From: Acetobacteraceae bacterium
GTDB lineage: Bacteria; Pseudomonadota; Alphaproteobacteria; Acetobacterales; Acetobacteraceae
Assembly: GCA_027482245.1 (NCBI GenBank)
Contig: JAIXWG010000031.1
Span: 124,001 to 188,000 of the forward strand
Length of the DNA stretch: 64,000 nucleotides
Direction of reading: 5' to 3'
The position numbers and the translations under genes were made by a program. Below the pieces are notes generated by a model. The model worked only from the letters and a program-made list of their open reading frames with translations. It ran no database searches and had not been told where the DNA came from. Of the stretch, positions 16,487-24,257 are shown piece after piece; position 1 is the stretch's first letter, and the number at the start of each line of letters is the position of its first letter.

Positions 16487-17698
16487 TCAGACGGGCAGGT
16501 GCAGCGCGGCCGCCACCTTCTCCGCCAGCGCCAGCAGGGCGCGGTCCCGCCCGGGGGCCGCGGCCAGGGAAAGCCCGACCGGCGCGCCATCCACCTTGGC
16601 CGCCGGGATCGTCACCTCGCACAGCCCGGCCAGGCCGGCGATGGCGGTGACGCCCATGGTGCGTTCGCGGATGGCCTGCTGCGACTCGGCGCTGGCGTTG
16701 AGGTGCGGCGCGGGGATGGGGGAGGTCGGGTAGGCCAGCACGGCGCCGCCCGCCAGCAGCGCGCGGATGCGGGTGCGGAAGACGTCGCGGAAGGCGCGGG
16801 CGGCGGCGGCGCGGGCGGGGTCCGTGGCCTTCGCCGCGGCGAAGCGTTCGCCGACGCCGGGGCCGAAGGCGGGCTTCACCGCCTCCACCCAGCTGCCGAG
16901 GCTGGCCCAGGCTTCCTCCGCCTGGGCGGCGCGGAAATGCTCGAACAACTGGTCGAGGCTTTCGGGCGCGACATGGACCGACAGCGCGGGGCCCAGCACC
17001 TTCTCCGCCCCCGCCAGCGCCGGGACCAGCGCGGTCGCGGTCTGCGGCACGGCGTTCACCCAGGCTTCCTGCACCTTCAGCAGCGGGCCGAGCGCGCCTT
17101 CGCCGCCACCGGGCAGCAGCACCTCACCCACCCGGCGGAGGATGGAGGCGCGGGTGGCGAACCAGCCGGCGGTGTCGAAGCTGGGGCCGAGCGGACAGGC
17201 GCCCGTCAGGTTCACCGCACCCCAGGAGGGGCGGATGCCGAACAGCCCGCAATAGCTGGCGGGGATGCGGACGGAACCGCCGGTGTCCGATCCCAGGGCG
17301 AAATCGACGAGGCCCGCCGCCGTGGCGGCGGCGGAGCCGCAGGAGGACCCGCCCGGGAAGCGGTCCGGCGCCGCGGGGTTGATGGGCGTGCCGTGCCAGA
17401 CATTCTCGCCCGTCAGGCCATAGGCGAGTTCCACCGTCTTGGTCTTGCCGCGCAGGCTGGCGCCGGCCTGCAGCAGGGCGAGGACAACGGGCGCGGTGGC
17501 GGCGGCCGGGGCGTGGGTGCGCGCCCAGTCGGGATTGCCGTAGCTGGTGCCGACGCCGGCGACGTCGAACAGGTCCTTCACCGCGAAGGCCAGGCCCGCA
17601 AGGGGCCCGGCCGGCGCCCCCGCGATCTGCGTGCGGGGTCCCGGCACGAAGGCGCCGACCTTGTCCTCGATTGCACCCGCCACCTGGTGTCTCCGCAT
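16487..17698 (-). CDS. Amidase signature family hydrolase
   Basis: A 403-residue amidase-signature enzyme. The Ser-cisSer-Lys triad is visible: Lys41 in GLAFAVKDLFD, the cis-Ser in PGGSSCGSAAA (118/119), and the nucleophile Ser142 in GSDTGGSVR. It hydrolyses an amide or ester bond; members include AtzE/AtzF, mandelamide hydrolase and indoleacetamide hydrolase, and the closest relatives of this short form act on small amides. The substrate is not predictable. It is probably monocistronic, flanked by a hairpin at its 3' side and a small membrane-protein gene upstream. Confidence 0.88.
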   Translation of the reverse strand: MRRHQVAGAIEDKVGAFVPGPRTQIAGAPAGPLAGLAFAVKDLFDVAGVGTSYGNPDWARTHAPAAATAPVVLALLQAGASLRGKTKTVELAYGLTGENVWHGTPINPAAPDRFPGGSSCGSAAATAAGLVDFALGSDTGGSVRIPASYCGLFGIRPSWGAVNLTGACPLGPSFDTAGWFATRASILRRVGEVLLPGGGEGALGPLLKVQEAWVNAVPQTATALVPALAGAEKVLGPALSVHVAPESLDQLFEHFRAAQAEEAWASLGSWVEAVKPAFGPGVGERFAAAKATDPARAAAARAFRDVFRTRIRALLAGGAVLAYPTSPIPAPHLNASAESQQAIRERTMGVTAIAGLAGLCEVTIPAAKVDGAPVGLSLAAAPGRDRALLALAEKVAAALHLPV

Positions 17699-17773
17699 CC
17701 ATCCCGTAACGATGGAAGCCTGCGGCAGGCGGGGCGGGATGGCAACCGGTCAGACGACCGGCCGGACCCGGCG

Positions 17774-17944
17774 TCAGGTCAGCGGCATCAGCGCCGACTT
17801 GGTGGCCAGCGCCGCGAGCACGGCGAGCGCCACCGCGCCGCCCATGGGCAGGCGGCGGATGCCGATCGCGAAGACGGCGGTGGCCATGATGACGCCCCAG
17901 GCGGCGACGTCACCGAAATCGATCATGGCGGAGAGCGGCGGCAT
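17774..17944 (-). CDS. Small membrane protein, 56 residues
   Basis: The minus strand has an ATG at 17944 with AGAGGAG about 8 bases upstream and reads 56 codons to TGA at 17774. The product has two hydrophobic stretches, VAAWGVIMATAVFAIGI and GGAVALAVLAALATKSAL, joined by RRLPM, so a two-helix hairpin in the inner membrane is likely. The clear ribosome site and coherent composition argue for a real gene. No family is recognised. Confidence 0.6.
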   Translation of the reverse strand: MPPLSAMIDFGDVAAWGVIMATAVFAIGIRRLPMGGAVALAVLAALATKSALMPLT

Positions 17945-18017
17945 GGTCGTGGTCTCCTCTGGCTGGCGCGTGGAGGATACATGACGGCCGCGTCAGTTTC
18001 GAGGGCGAAGAGGGCTG

Positions 18018-18710
18018 TCAGCGCAGCCCGGCCGTGGCGGCGGAGAGGGAGGCGCGCGGCCGCCCGGCATGGTCCCAGTTGGAATCGTCCAGCCAGGCCG
18101 CGATGCGCGCTCGGCGGTCCGGCCATTCATCCTCCAGGATCGAGTAGAAGGCGGTGTCGCGCCGGCGGCCCTTCACGACGAGATGGGCGCGGAGCGTCCC
18201 TTCCTCCACGAAGCCCAGCCTGGCGGCGGCGGCGCGGGAGGGGGCGTTGAGGGCGTTGCACTTCCAGACGAGGCGGCGGTAGCCGAGATCATCCATCGCA
18301 TGGCGCATCAGGAGGAACATCGCCTCCGTCGCCGCGCGCGTGCGCTGCAGGCGGGGCGAGAACCAGATGTGGCCGATCTCGATCGCCGCATTGGCGGGCT
18401 GGATTTCCATCAAGGTGAGCCAGCCGGAGACGGCACCGCTGCTGTGCGGGCGGATGGCCCAGGCCATGGGGTCGTGCTGGGCGGCGAAGGCGGCGACGTG
18501 GCGGCGCATGGCATCCGCATCGGCGAAGGGGCCGTAGCCCATATAGGCCCAGCCATCGCCCGTGCGGTCGGCCTGCGCGGCATCCCAGAGTTCGGCCGCG
18601 TGGCGGATGGCGAGCGGTTCCAGCGTGACGGCGCGCCCGGCATGGGGAATGCGCGCGGGCAGGGGGCGTGGCGTGGCATCGACGACGGGGCCGACGGGAG
18701 GTTCGGTCAT
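18018..18710 (-). CDS. GNAT N-acetyltransferase, RimJ/RimL-like
   Basis: A 230-residue RimJ-type acetyltransferase: the substrate-side segment VTLEPLAIRHAAELWDAAQ, the strand SGWLTLMEIQPANAAIEIGHIWFSP, the CoA region RTRAATEAMFLLMRHAMDDL and the C-terminal VWKCNALNAPSRAAAARLGF. This form acts on N-termini or small molecules in different species. The start at 18710 leaves a short proline-rich leader; an in-frame ATG at 18854 would overlap the divergent reductase gene. It is divergent from fpr across 115 bases. Confidence 0.85.
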   Translation of the reverse strand: MTEPPVGPVVDATPRPLPARIPHAGRAVTLEPLAIRHAAELWDAAQADRTGDGWAYMGYGPFADADAMRRHVAAFAAQHDPMAWAIRPHSSGAVSGWLTLMEIQPANAAIEIGHIWFSPRLQRTRAATEAMFLLMRHAMDDLGYRRLVWKCNALNAPSRAAAARLGFVEEGTLRAHLVVKGRRRDTAFYSILEDEWPDRRARIAAWLDDSNWDHAGRPRASLSAATAGLR

Positions 18711-18825
18711 GCAGCAGGGCCTTGCGATGGGCGGCGCGGGCAGGATGGCGCCTGACCGCCGGTCGCGCCAGCCATGCAGCGGTTCCGCGTTGCGGGCCAG
18801 GGGCGGATGTCGCATTAGGGCCGGC

Positions 18826-19635
18826 ATGACCCAGAACAGCGCCCAGCCGGTCATGGAGACCGCCCCGCCCGGCTTCTACCTGGAGGAGGTTCTGTCCGTT
18901 CACCATTGGACGGACCGCCTCTTCTCCTTCACCTGCACGCGCAGCCCGCAATTCCGCTTCGGCGCGGGGCAGTTCGCGATGATCGGGCTGATGGTGGACG
19001 GCAAGCCGCTGGTGCGCGCCTATTCCATGGTGTCCCCGCCCTGGGAGGAGCACCTGGAGTTCCTTTCCATCAAGGTGCAGCAGGGGCCGCTGACGTCCCG
19101 CCTGCAACACATCCGGCCGGGCGACCGCGTGCTGATCGGGCGCAAGGCGACGGGCACGCTGGTGCCGGACAACCTGGCGCCGGGTGGCACGCTGTGGCTC
19201 TGCGGCACGGGCACGGGGCTCGCCCCCTTCATGAGCCTGGCGCGCGATCCCGAGACCTATGACCGCTTCGACCGCGTCGTGCTGGCGCATACGGTGCGGC
19301 AGGTGGCGGAACTGGCCTATCGCGAGCTGATCGAGGGCCTGGGCGACCACGAACTGCTGGGCGAGCTGGTGCGGGAGAAGCTGACCTACTACCCGAGCGT
19401 CACGCGCGAGCCCTTCCGCCACCAGGGGCGCATCACGACGCTGCTGGAAAGCGGGCAGATCTGCCGGGAACTCGGCTTGCCCCCGCTCTCCCCCGCCACG
19501 GACCGGGTGATGCTGTGCGGGAGCGAGGCGATGAACGCCGACATGCGCACCCTGCTGGAAGCGCGCGGCTTCGAGGAAGGCGCCAACAACAAGCCCGGCA
19601 CCTATGTCGTGGAAAAGGCCTTCGTCACGAAATAG
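18826..19635 (+). CDS. fpr: Ferredoxin--NADP+ reductase
   Basis: A 269-residue FAD enzyme of the bacterial Fpr class. The FAD-binding motif is RAYSMVSPP, the pyridine-nucleotide loop is GTGTGLAPFMS, and the C-terminus GTYVVEKAFVTK has the aromatic-containing tail of this class. It exchanges electrons between NADPH and ferredoxin or flavodoxin, often in oxidative defence and Fe-S metabolism. ATG at 18826 is used; one more ATG at residue 10 is possible. The stop region is tandemly duplicated (see the repeat entry). Confidence 0.93.
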   Translation: MTQNSAQPVMETAPPGFYLEEVLSVHHWTDRLFSFTCTRSPQFRFGAGQFAMIGLMVDGKPLVRAYSMVSPPWEEHLEFLSIKVQQGPLTSRLQHIRPGDRVLIGRKATGTLVPDNLAPGGTLWLCGTGTGLAPFMSLARDPETYDRFDRVVLAHTVRQVAELAYRELIEGLGDHELLGELVREKLTYYPSVTREPFRHQGRITTLLESGQICRELGLPPLSPATDRVMLCGSEAMNADMRTLLEARGFEEGANNKPGTYVVEKAFVTK

Positions 19636-19655
19636 GGCGACACGAAGTAGGGCGG
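19626..19655 (+). repeat. 15-bp tandem duplication over the fpr stop codon
   Basis: 19626-19640 (CACGAAATAGGGCGA) is followed by a copy at 19641-19655 with two differences. The unit carries the last Thr-Lys codons and TAG, so a second in-frame Thr-Lys-TAG sits 15 bases after the real stop. This looks like a slippage duplication of a gene end. Confidence 0.7.
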
Positions 19656-19769
19656 CACCCGCCAGTATACCGGCAACGGTTGAAGTTTCCTTCAGCTTTC
19701 CGTAATGGGGACGCGGAAGCAGGGACCGGTCCGACTCGCTGAGCGAGGGGCCGGCCGCGGGAGGAAACG

Positions 19770-20891
19770 ATGACTGAGCCTACCACGACCGTGCCCGCAC
19801 GCCGCGGGCTCCTCAAGGCCGCCGCCGTTGGCGCGGTGGGGACAGCGGTCCTCGCGACGCCGGGCGTCAGCCGCGCGCAGACCACCACCTGGCGGTTCCA
19901 GTCCACCTGGCCGCAGCGCGACATCTTCCATGAATTCGCCCAGGACTATGTCAGCCGCGTCAACACGCTGTCCGGCGGCCGGCTGCGCCTGGAACTTCTG
20001 GCGGCCGGCGCCGTGGTCGGCGCCTTCCAGCTGCTGGATGCGGTCTCCGCCGGCACGCTCGATGGCGGGCATGGCGTGACGGCCTATTGGTGGGGCAAGA
20101 ACCCGGCCTTCAGCCTGTTCGGCACCTCCGCCCCCTGGTTCGGCGATGCCAACCAGTTCCTCGGCTGGTTCTACCACGGCGGTGGAGAGGCCCTGTACCG
20201 GGAGCTGATGCACGGCATCGTGCGCGCCAACGCGATCGGCTACCTGACCGGCCCGATGCCCTGCCAGCCGCTCGGCTGGTTCCGCAACAACGTCGAGAAC
20301 CCCGAGCAGCTGCGCGGCCTGCGCTACCGCACCGTCGGCCTGAACGCCGACGTCGCGACGACGCTCGGCATGGCCGTGGTGTCGCTGCCGGGTGGTGAGA
20401 TCGTGCCGGCGCTGGAGCGGGGCGTGATCGACGGCGCGGAGTTCAACAACCCGTCCTCCGACCGCCTGCTCGGCTTCCCGGACGTCGCCAAGAACTACAT
20501 GCTGCAGAGCTTCGGCCAGCCCGTCGAATCCTTCGAGGTGCTGTTCAACCGCCAGAAGGCGGAAGCGCTGCCGCAGGAACTGCAGCAGGTGCTGAAGATC
20601 GCCGCCGAGGCCGCGTCTTCCGACATGCTGTGGAAGGCGATGGACCGCTACCCCCGCGACCTGCAGGCGATGGCGAGCCAGCAGGGCGTGCAGGTGCGCT
20701 CCACCCCGCGATCCATCCTGGATGCGCAGCTGCGCGCCTGGGACGGCGTGCTGACGAAGTACGAGGCCGATCCCTTCTTCAAGAAGGTCTGCGACAGCCA
20801 GCGCGACTGGTGCCGCCGCGTCGGCGCCTACTTCCTGCGCGCCACGGCATCGCCCGCCGTCTCCTACAACCACTTCTTCGCCCGCGGCTGA
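19770..20891 (+). CDS. TRAP transporter solute-binding protein (DctP type)
   Basis: A 373-residue periplasmic binding protein. The N-terminus has a twin-arginine signal (RRGLLKAAAVGAVGTAVL, cleavage probably near SRAQ). The mature domain shows the DctP layout: FAQDYVSRVNTLSGGRL, AVSAGTLDGG, and the ligand-contact stretch LRGLRYRTVGLNADVATTLG with its Arg that usually holds a carboxylate. The architecture is near TakP-like 2-oxoacid binders. It is the first gene of a TRAP operon; GGAGGAAACG precedes the ATG. Confidence 0.9.
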   Translation: MTEPTTTVPARRGLLKAAAVGAVGTAVLATPGVSRAQTTTWRFQSTWPQRDIFHEFAQDYVSRVNTLSGGRLRLELLAAGAVVGAFQLLDAVSAGTLDGGHGVTAYWWGKNPAFSLFGTSAPWFGDANQFLGWFYHGGGEALYRELMHGIVRANAIGYLTGPMPCQPLGWFRNNVENPEQLRGLRYRTVGLNADVATTLGMAVVSLPGGEIVPALERGVIDGAEFNNPSSDRLLGFPDVAKNYMLQSFGQPVESFEVLFNRQKAEALPQELQQVLKIAAEAASSDMLWKAMDRYPRDLQAMASQQGVQVRSTPRSILDAQLRAWDGVLTKYEADPFFKKVCDSQRDWCRRVGAYFLRATASPAVSYNHFFARG

Positions 20892-20949
20892 ACGCCCGGC
20901 GCCCCGGTCGCAAGGCCGGGGCGCTTTCCACGTCGGAGACGCGCACGCC

Positions 20950-21633
20950 GTGCAGCAGATCCTCCTCGGCATCGACCGGCTCAGCACGCTGGTCGGGCAG
21001 ATCTTCTCCTGGTGCATCCTGCTGTTGACGGGCGTCATCGTCTATGACGTCTGCGCCCGGCGCTTCTTCGCAGCACCCACGACCTGGGGCTACGACGTCG
21101 CCTACATGCTCTACGGCACGCTGTTCATGATGGCGGGTGCCTACGCGCTGTCGCGCAACGGGCATGTGCGGGGCGACTTCCTGTACCGCAACTTCAGCCC
21201 CGCGCTGCAGGCGAAGTTCGACCTGACGCTCTACATCCTGTTCTTCTTCCCGGCGATCTTCGCCTTCATGATCTCCGGCTGGCACTTCTTCGCCGACAGC
21301 ATGGCGCAGAATGAGCGCAGCATGTTCAGCCCGAACGGGCCGATCATCTGGCCCTTCAAGTTCCTCATCCCGCTGGTGGGCTTCCTGCTGCTGCTGCAGG
21401 GGCTGGTGGAAACGGTGCGCTGTATCCAGGCCATCCGCACCGGCGAATGGCCGCAACGCCTTTCGGATGTGGAGGAGCTGGACAAGCAGATCCTGGCCGC
21501 CGCCGAGGCGAAGGGCGCGGAAGCGCTGGCCGCGGAGATGGCCCGGGGCGGAGAGGCCGCGGTGCTCGGCGCCGTGCAGTCCACCAATGCCGCGGCGTCG
21601 CGCGACCCCGCCCCGCGCCACCCCCACGCCTGA
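20950..21633 (+). CDS. TRAP transporter small permease (DctQ type)
   Basis: A 227-residue membrane protein with four hydrophobic helices typical of DctQ, including SWCILLLTGVIVYDVCARRFF and the conserved TWGYDVAYMLYGTLFMMAGAY. A charged, alanine-rich C-terminal tail of about 60 residues (after RTGEWPQRL) is longer than in most DctQ proteins. It starts at GTG 20950. It forms the transporter with the following large permease and the preceding binding protein. Confidence 0.9.
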   Translation: MQQILLGIDRLSTLVGQIFSWCILLLTGVIVYDVCARRFFAAPTTWGYDVAYMLYGTLFMMAGAYALSRNGHVRGDFLYRNFSPALQAKFDLTLYILFFFPAIFAFMISGWHFFADSMAQNERSMFSPNGPIIWPFKFLIPLVGFLLLLQGLVETVRCIQAIRTGEWPQRLSDVEELDKQILAAAEAKGAEALAAEMARGGEAAVLGAVQSTNAAASRDPAPRHPHA

Positions 21634-21652
21634 CCCTCGGGATACCTGACCG

Positions 21653-21680
21653 ATGAGTGACGCCGCATGAGTGACGCCGC
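21653..21680 (+). repeat. 14-bp tandem duplication at the dctM start
   Basis: ATGAGTGACGCCGC occurs twice back to back (21653-21666, 21667-21680). Only the second ATG opens the permease frame. The first gives a five-codon peptide (MSDAA) whose TGA overlaps the permease ATG, an ATGA coupling arrangement. Confidence 0.85.
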
Positions 21681-23082
21681 GTTGGGGCTCACGCAGCTCC
21701 TGCTGTTCCTGTTCTTCATCATGCTGGGCTTCCCCATCGCCTTCACGCTGATGGCGATGGGCCTGTTCTTCGGCTACCTCGGTATGCAGGACCGGGTCTT
21801 CGACCTGCTGGTGCAGCGCACCTACGCCGTCATGGCGAATGACGTGCTGATCTCCGTGCCGCTCTTCGTCTTCATGGGCTACATCATCGAACGCGCGAAC
21901 ATCCTGGACCGATTGTTCAGGTCGCTGCAGCTGGCCTCCGGCAGCGTGCCGGGAAGCCTCGCGGTCGCGACGCTCGTCACCTGCGCGCTGTTCGCCACCG
22001 CGACGGGCATCGTCGGCGCGGTGGTCACGCTGATGGGTCTGCTGGCGTTCCCCGCCATGCTGCGCGCGGGCTACGACCCGAAGCTGGCGGCGGGTGTCAC
22101 CTGCGCGGGCGGCTGCCTCGGCATCCTCATCCCGCCCTCGATCATGCTGATCCTCTATGGCGCGACGGCGGGCGTTTCCGTCGTGCAGCTCTATGCCGCG
22201 GCCTTCATCCCCGGCATCTCGCTGGCGCTGCTCTATGTCGCCTACGCGATCGGCGTCGGCATCTTCAAGCCGGCGATGGCGCCACGCCTGCCGCCGGAGG
22301 AACGCAACGTCCCGGTCGCGACCATCTTCCTGGCGCTGGCGCAGTCCTTCCTGCCCCTGGCGCTGCTGATCGCCTCCGTGCTCGGCTCCATCATCATGGG
22401 GCTGGCGACGCCGTCGGAAGCGGCGGCGATGGGATCGCTCGGCTCCATCATCCTCGCCATCGTCTATCGCGCCTTCACCTGGCAGAAGCTGAAGGAAAGC
22501 GTGTTCCTGACGGCGCGCACCAGCGCGATGGTCTGCTGGCTCTTCGTCGGCAGCTACATCTTCTCCTCCGTCTTCGGCTACCTCGGCGGGCAGTCGGTGG
22601 TGGAGGAATTCGTGAAGTCCCTGCCGCTGAACAGCTTCACCTTCATGCTGCTGGCGCAGGTCATCATCTTCATCCTGGGCTGGCCGCTGGAATGGACGGA
22701 GATCATCGTGATCTTCGTGCCGATCTTCCTGCCGCTGCTGGATGATTTCGGCGTCAGCCCGCTGTTCTTCGGCATCCTGGTGGCGCTGAACCTGCAGACC
22801 AGCTTCCTCAGCCCGCCCGTCGCCATGGCCGCCTTCTACCTGAAGGGCGTCGCGCCGCCGCACGTGAAGCTGGAGGACATCTTCAAGGGCTGCATGCCCT
22901 TCATCTACATCGTCGTCTTCTGCATGGGCATGGTCTACCTCTTCCCGGCCCTGGTCACCTGGCTGCCGGAGACGCTGTATTCCGGTGCGCCGGCCGGTTC
23001 GGCCGCGCCGGCCGTGCTGGATGCGCCGCCCGCGGGCGGGTTCCAGGAGGATGAGGAAATCCGCCTCCCCTCGATGAACTGA
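21667..23082 (+). CDS. TRAP transporter large permease (DctM type)
   Basis: A 471-residue polytopic protein with 12 or more hydrophobic segments and DctM hallmarks: LLFLFFIMLGFPIAFTLM, VPLFVFMGYIIERA, ATGIVGAVVTLMG, GCLGILIPPSIMLILYG and MGLATPSEAAAMGSLGS. It carries the Na+-coupled transport path with DctQ. The C-terminal tail after WLPETLY is low-complexity Ala/Pro. The start sits in a 14-base duplication. The stop overlaps the next gene by one base (TGATG). Confidence 0.93.
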   Translation: MSDAALGLTQLLLFLFFIMLGFPIAFTLMAMGLFFGYLGMQDRVFDLLVQRTYAVMANDVLISVPLFVFMGYIIERANILDRLFRSLQLASGSVPGSLAVATLVTCALFATATGIVGAVVTLMGLLAFPAMLRAGYDPKLAAGVTCAGGCLGILIPPSIMLILYGATAGVSVVQLYAAAFIPGISLALLYVAYAIGVGIFKPAMAPRLPPEERNVPVATIFLALAQSFLPLALLIASVLGSIIMGLATPSEAAAMGSLGSIILAIVYRAFTWQKLKESVFLTARTSAMVCWLFVGSYIFSSVFGYLGGQSVVEEFVKSLPLNSFTFMLLAQVIIFILGWPLEWTEIIVIFVPIFLPLLDDFGVSPLFFGILVALNLQTSFLSPPVAMAAFYLKGVAPPHVKLEDIFKGCMPFIYIVVFCMGMVYLFPALVTWLPETLYSGAPAGSAAPAVLDAPPAGGFQEDEEIRLPSMN

Positions 23083-23762
23083 TGGCGACGGATATCGAGG
23101 GCGCCGCCCGCTGGTTGGCGGAGGCGGTGGAGACCGGCAATCCGCTGGCCGCGCTGCCGGAGGGCCTGGCGCCGGCCAGCCTGGCGGAGGCGGAGGAGAT
23201 CGCCGCCGCGGTGCTGGAGGCGCTGCGTATCACCCCCTGCGGGCTGCGCGTGCTGCGTGGCGCGGGGCTGGCGGGGCCGATGGTGGAGGGGCGGCTGGTG
23301 CCGTCCGGGTCGCCGGTGGCCGCGGGCATGCTGCGGCATGGCCAGGCCAGCGCCGCGGTGGTCGGCGTGCTGGCGGAGGCGCTGGGGGAGGGCCCGCCGG
23401 TGCTGGCGCGGGTGCATCCCGCGATCGACCTTTCCGCCACCCGCTTCACGGAGGCGCCGGCTGACCGGTTGGTGCTGACGGCGGACCTGGCGCGGCTCGG
23501 CCTGGTGGTGACGGGGCGCGGGCGGCCGATGCCGGAGAGCCCGGTGCGGATCGCGATCGGCCCGGCCGGCCATCGCCGGCGGGGCGAGGCCTTCGAGCTC
23601 GCGGCGCTGTTCACGGAGGCTGCGGCGGTGGCGCGGGACTGGGGCGGCCTGCCGGCGGGCGCGCTGCTGGTCGTCGCCGGTCTTGGTGAGATAGTGCCGG
23701 CCGAGGGCGCGCTGCGCGTCACTGTCAGCGGCCTGGGCGTGGCTGAGGCCAAGATCGGCTAG
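23082..23762 (+). CDS. Hydratase/decarboxylase-like protein (2-keto-4-pentenoate hydratase family)
   Basis: A 226-residue protein with the MhpD/DmpE layout: a helical N-terminus with LAEAEEIAAAVLEAL, a central core (VHPAIDLSATRF), and FELAALFTEAAAVARDWGGLPAGALLVVAGLGEIVPAEG, matching the family's A-LxWLANxLA and GxxVxxGS regions only loosely. Family enzymes add water to 2-hydroxypenta-2,4-dienoate or decarboxylate oxalocrotonate. Metal ligands are not clearly preserved, so activity is doubtful. TGATG overlap with the TRAP permease suggests that it processes the imported acid. Confidence 0.6.
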   Translation: MATDIEGAARWLAEAVETGNPLAALPEGLAPASLAEAEEIAAAVLEALRITPCGLRVLRGAGLAGPMVEGRLVPSGSPVAAGMLRHGQASAAVVGVLAEALGEGPPVLARVHPAIDLSATRFTEAPADRLVLTADLARLGLVVTGRGRPMPESPVRIAIGPAGHRRRGEAFELAALFTEAAAVARDWGGLPAGALLVVAGLGEIVPAEGALRVTVSGLGVAEAKIG

Positions 23763-23798
23763 AGGGCGGCCAAACCCCCACCCCGACCAGCCTGCGGC

Positions 23799-23847
23799 GT
23801 CGCGGCAGCGCCGCGACCCCCCGCAAGCGCGGGGAAGGGAGCTCCCT
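23799..23847. terminator. Hairpins between convergent genes
   Basis: Three inverted repeats follow each other: 23799-23817 (GTCGCGGC arms, 3-base loop), 23819-23834 (CCCCGC arms, 4-base loop) and the palindrome GGGAGCTCCC at 23838-23847. They lie between the hydratase-like gene and the convergent CxCC-protein gene and probably terminate both. Confidence 0.55.
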
Positions 23848-24218
23848 CAGGCCCTCCTAAACCGCGCGCTGGTCACCGCATCCTCCCGCAGGGCCGCCTC
23901 CACCTCCGCCCGCGCACCCTCCGTCTCCACCACCGCCACCACCCTATCGAACCAGGCGCAGGCGCCGCGCACGCGTGCCTGGAACAGCCGGTCCAACGCC
24001 GCTGCCGCCGCGCTGCGCCCGGCGCAGCAGGTGCAGGCGGCGGCGTGGGAGGGCCCGGTCGGGTCGAAGCTTACCTGGGCGACGGCGCCGGCAGGCAGGG
24101 GGCCGGGAGGGGCTTCCGCCAGCAGCGCGGCCGGCTTGCCGGAGGCCAGCAGGGCGTCGAGCCCGCTGCCCGGGGGCAGGAGGGTCAGGGGGATTCGGGC
24201 GTCAAGGGACCATGCCAT
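23847..24218 (-). CDS. Small CxCC protein with local CobW resemblance
   Basis: A 123-residue protein. The centre has ACTCCAGRSAAAAALDRLF, then ACAWFDRVVAVVETEGA and a C-terminal DAVTSARFRRA. The order CxCC, a leucine-rich helix, FDRVV-x-ET and the terminal ARFR recalls the CobW/COG0523 GTPase core after its nucleotide-binding site, but no Walker A exists; the N-terminus (RIPLTLLPPGSGLDALLASG) would sit where it belongs. The cysteines could bind a metal. It is divergent from the metH regulator, with a palindrome between their starts. The resemblance is inference and the function is unknown. Confidence 0.6.
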   Translation of the reverse strand: MAWSLDARIPLTLLPPGSGLDALLASGKPAALLAEAPPGPLPAGAVAQVSFDPTGPSHAAACTCCAGRSAAAAALDRLFQARVRGACAWFDRVVAVVETEGARAEVEAALREDAVTSARFRRA

Positions 24219-24224
24219 GCACTG

Positions 24225-24246
24225 GACATAAGGATATGTTTATGTC
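24225..24246. promoter_or_regulatory. Palindromic operator candidate, GACATAA-N8-TTATGTC
   Basis: Perfect 7-bp arms separated by 8 bases stand out as an AT-rich island in GC-rich DNA. The site lies 6 bases from the start of the small CxCC gene and 11 bases before the ArsR-methyltransferase ATG, so a bound dimer would block both. Size and symmetry suit an ArsR-family dimer, and the regulator encoded next door is the likely binder (autoregulation). Confidence 0.7.
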
Positions 24247-24257
24247 ATTTGCAAGCC

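Noticed and set aside
16007..18250. Plus-strand 747-codon open frame over the GNAT and amidase genes
   Set aside because: Antisense shadow; the amidase triad and the GNAT acetyl-CoA loop are on the minus strand.
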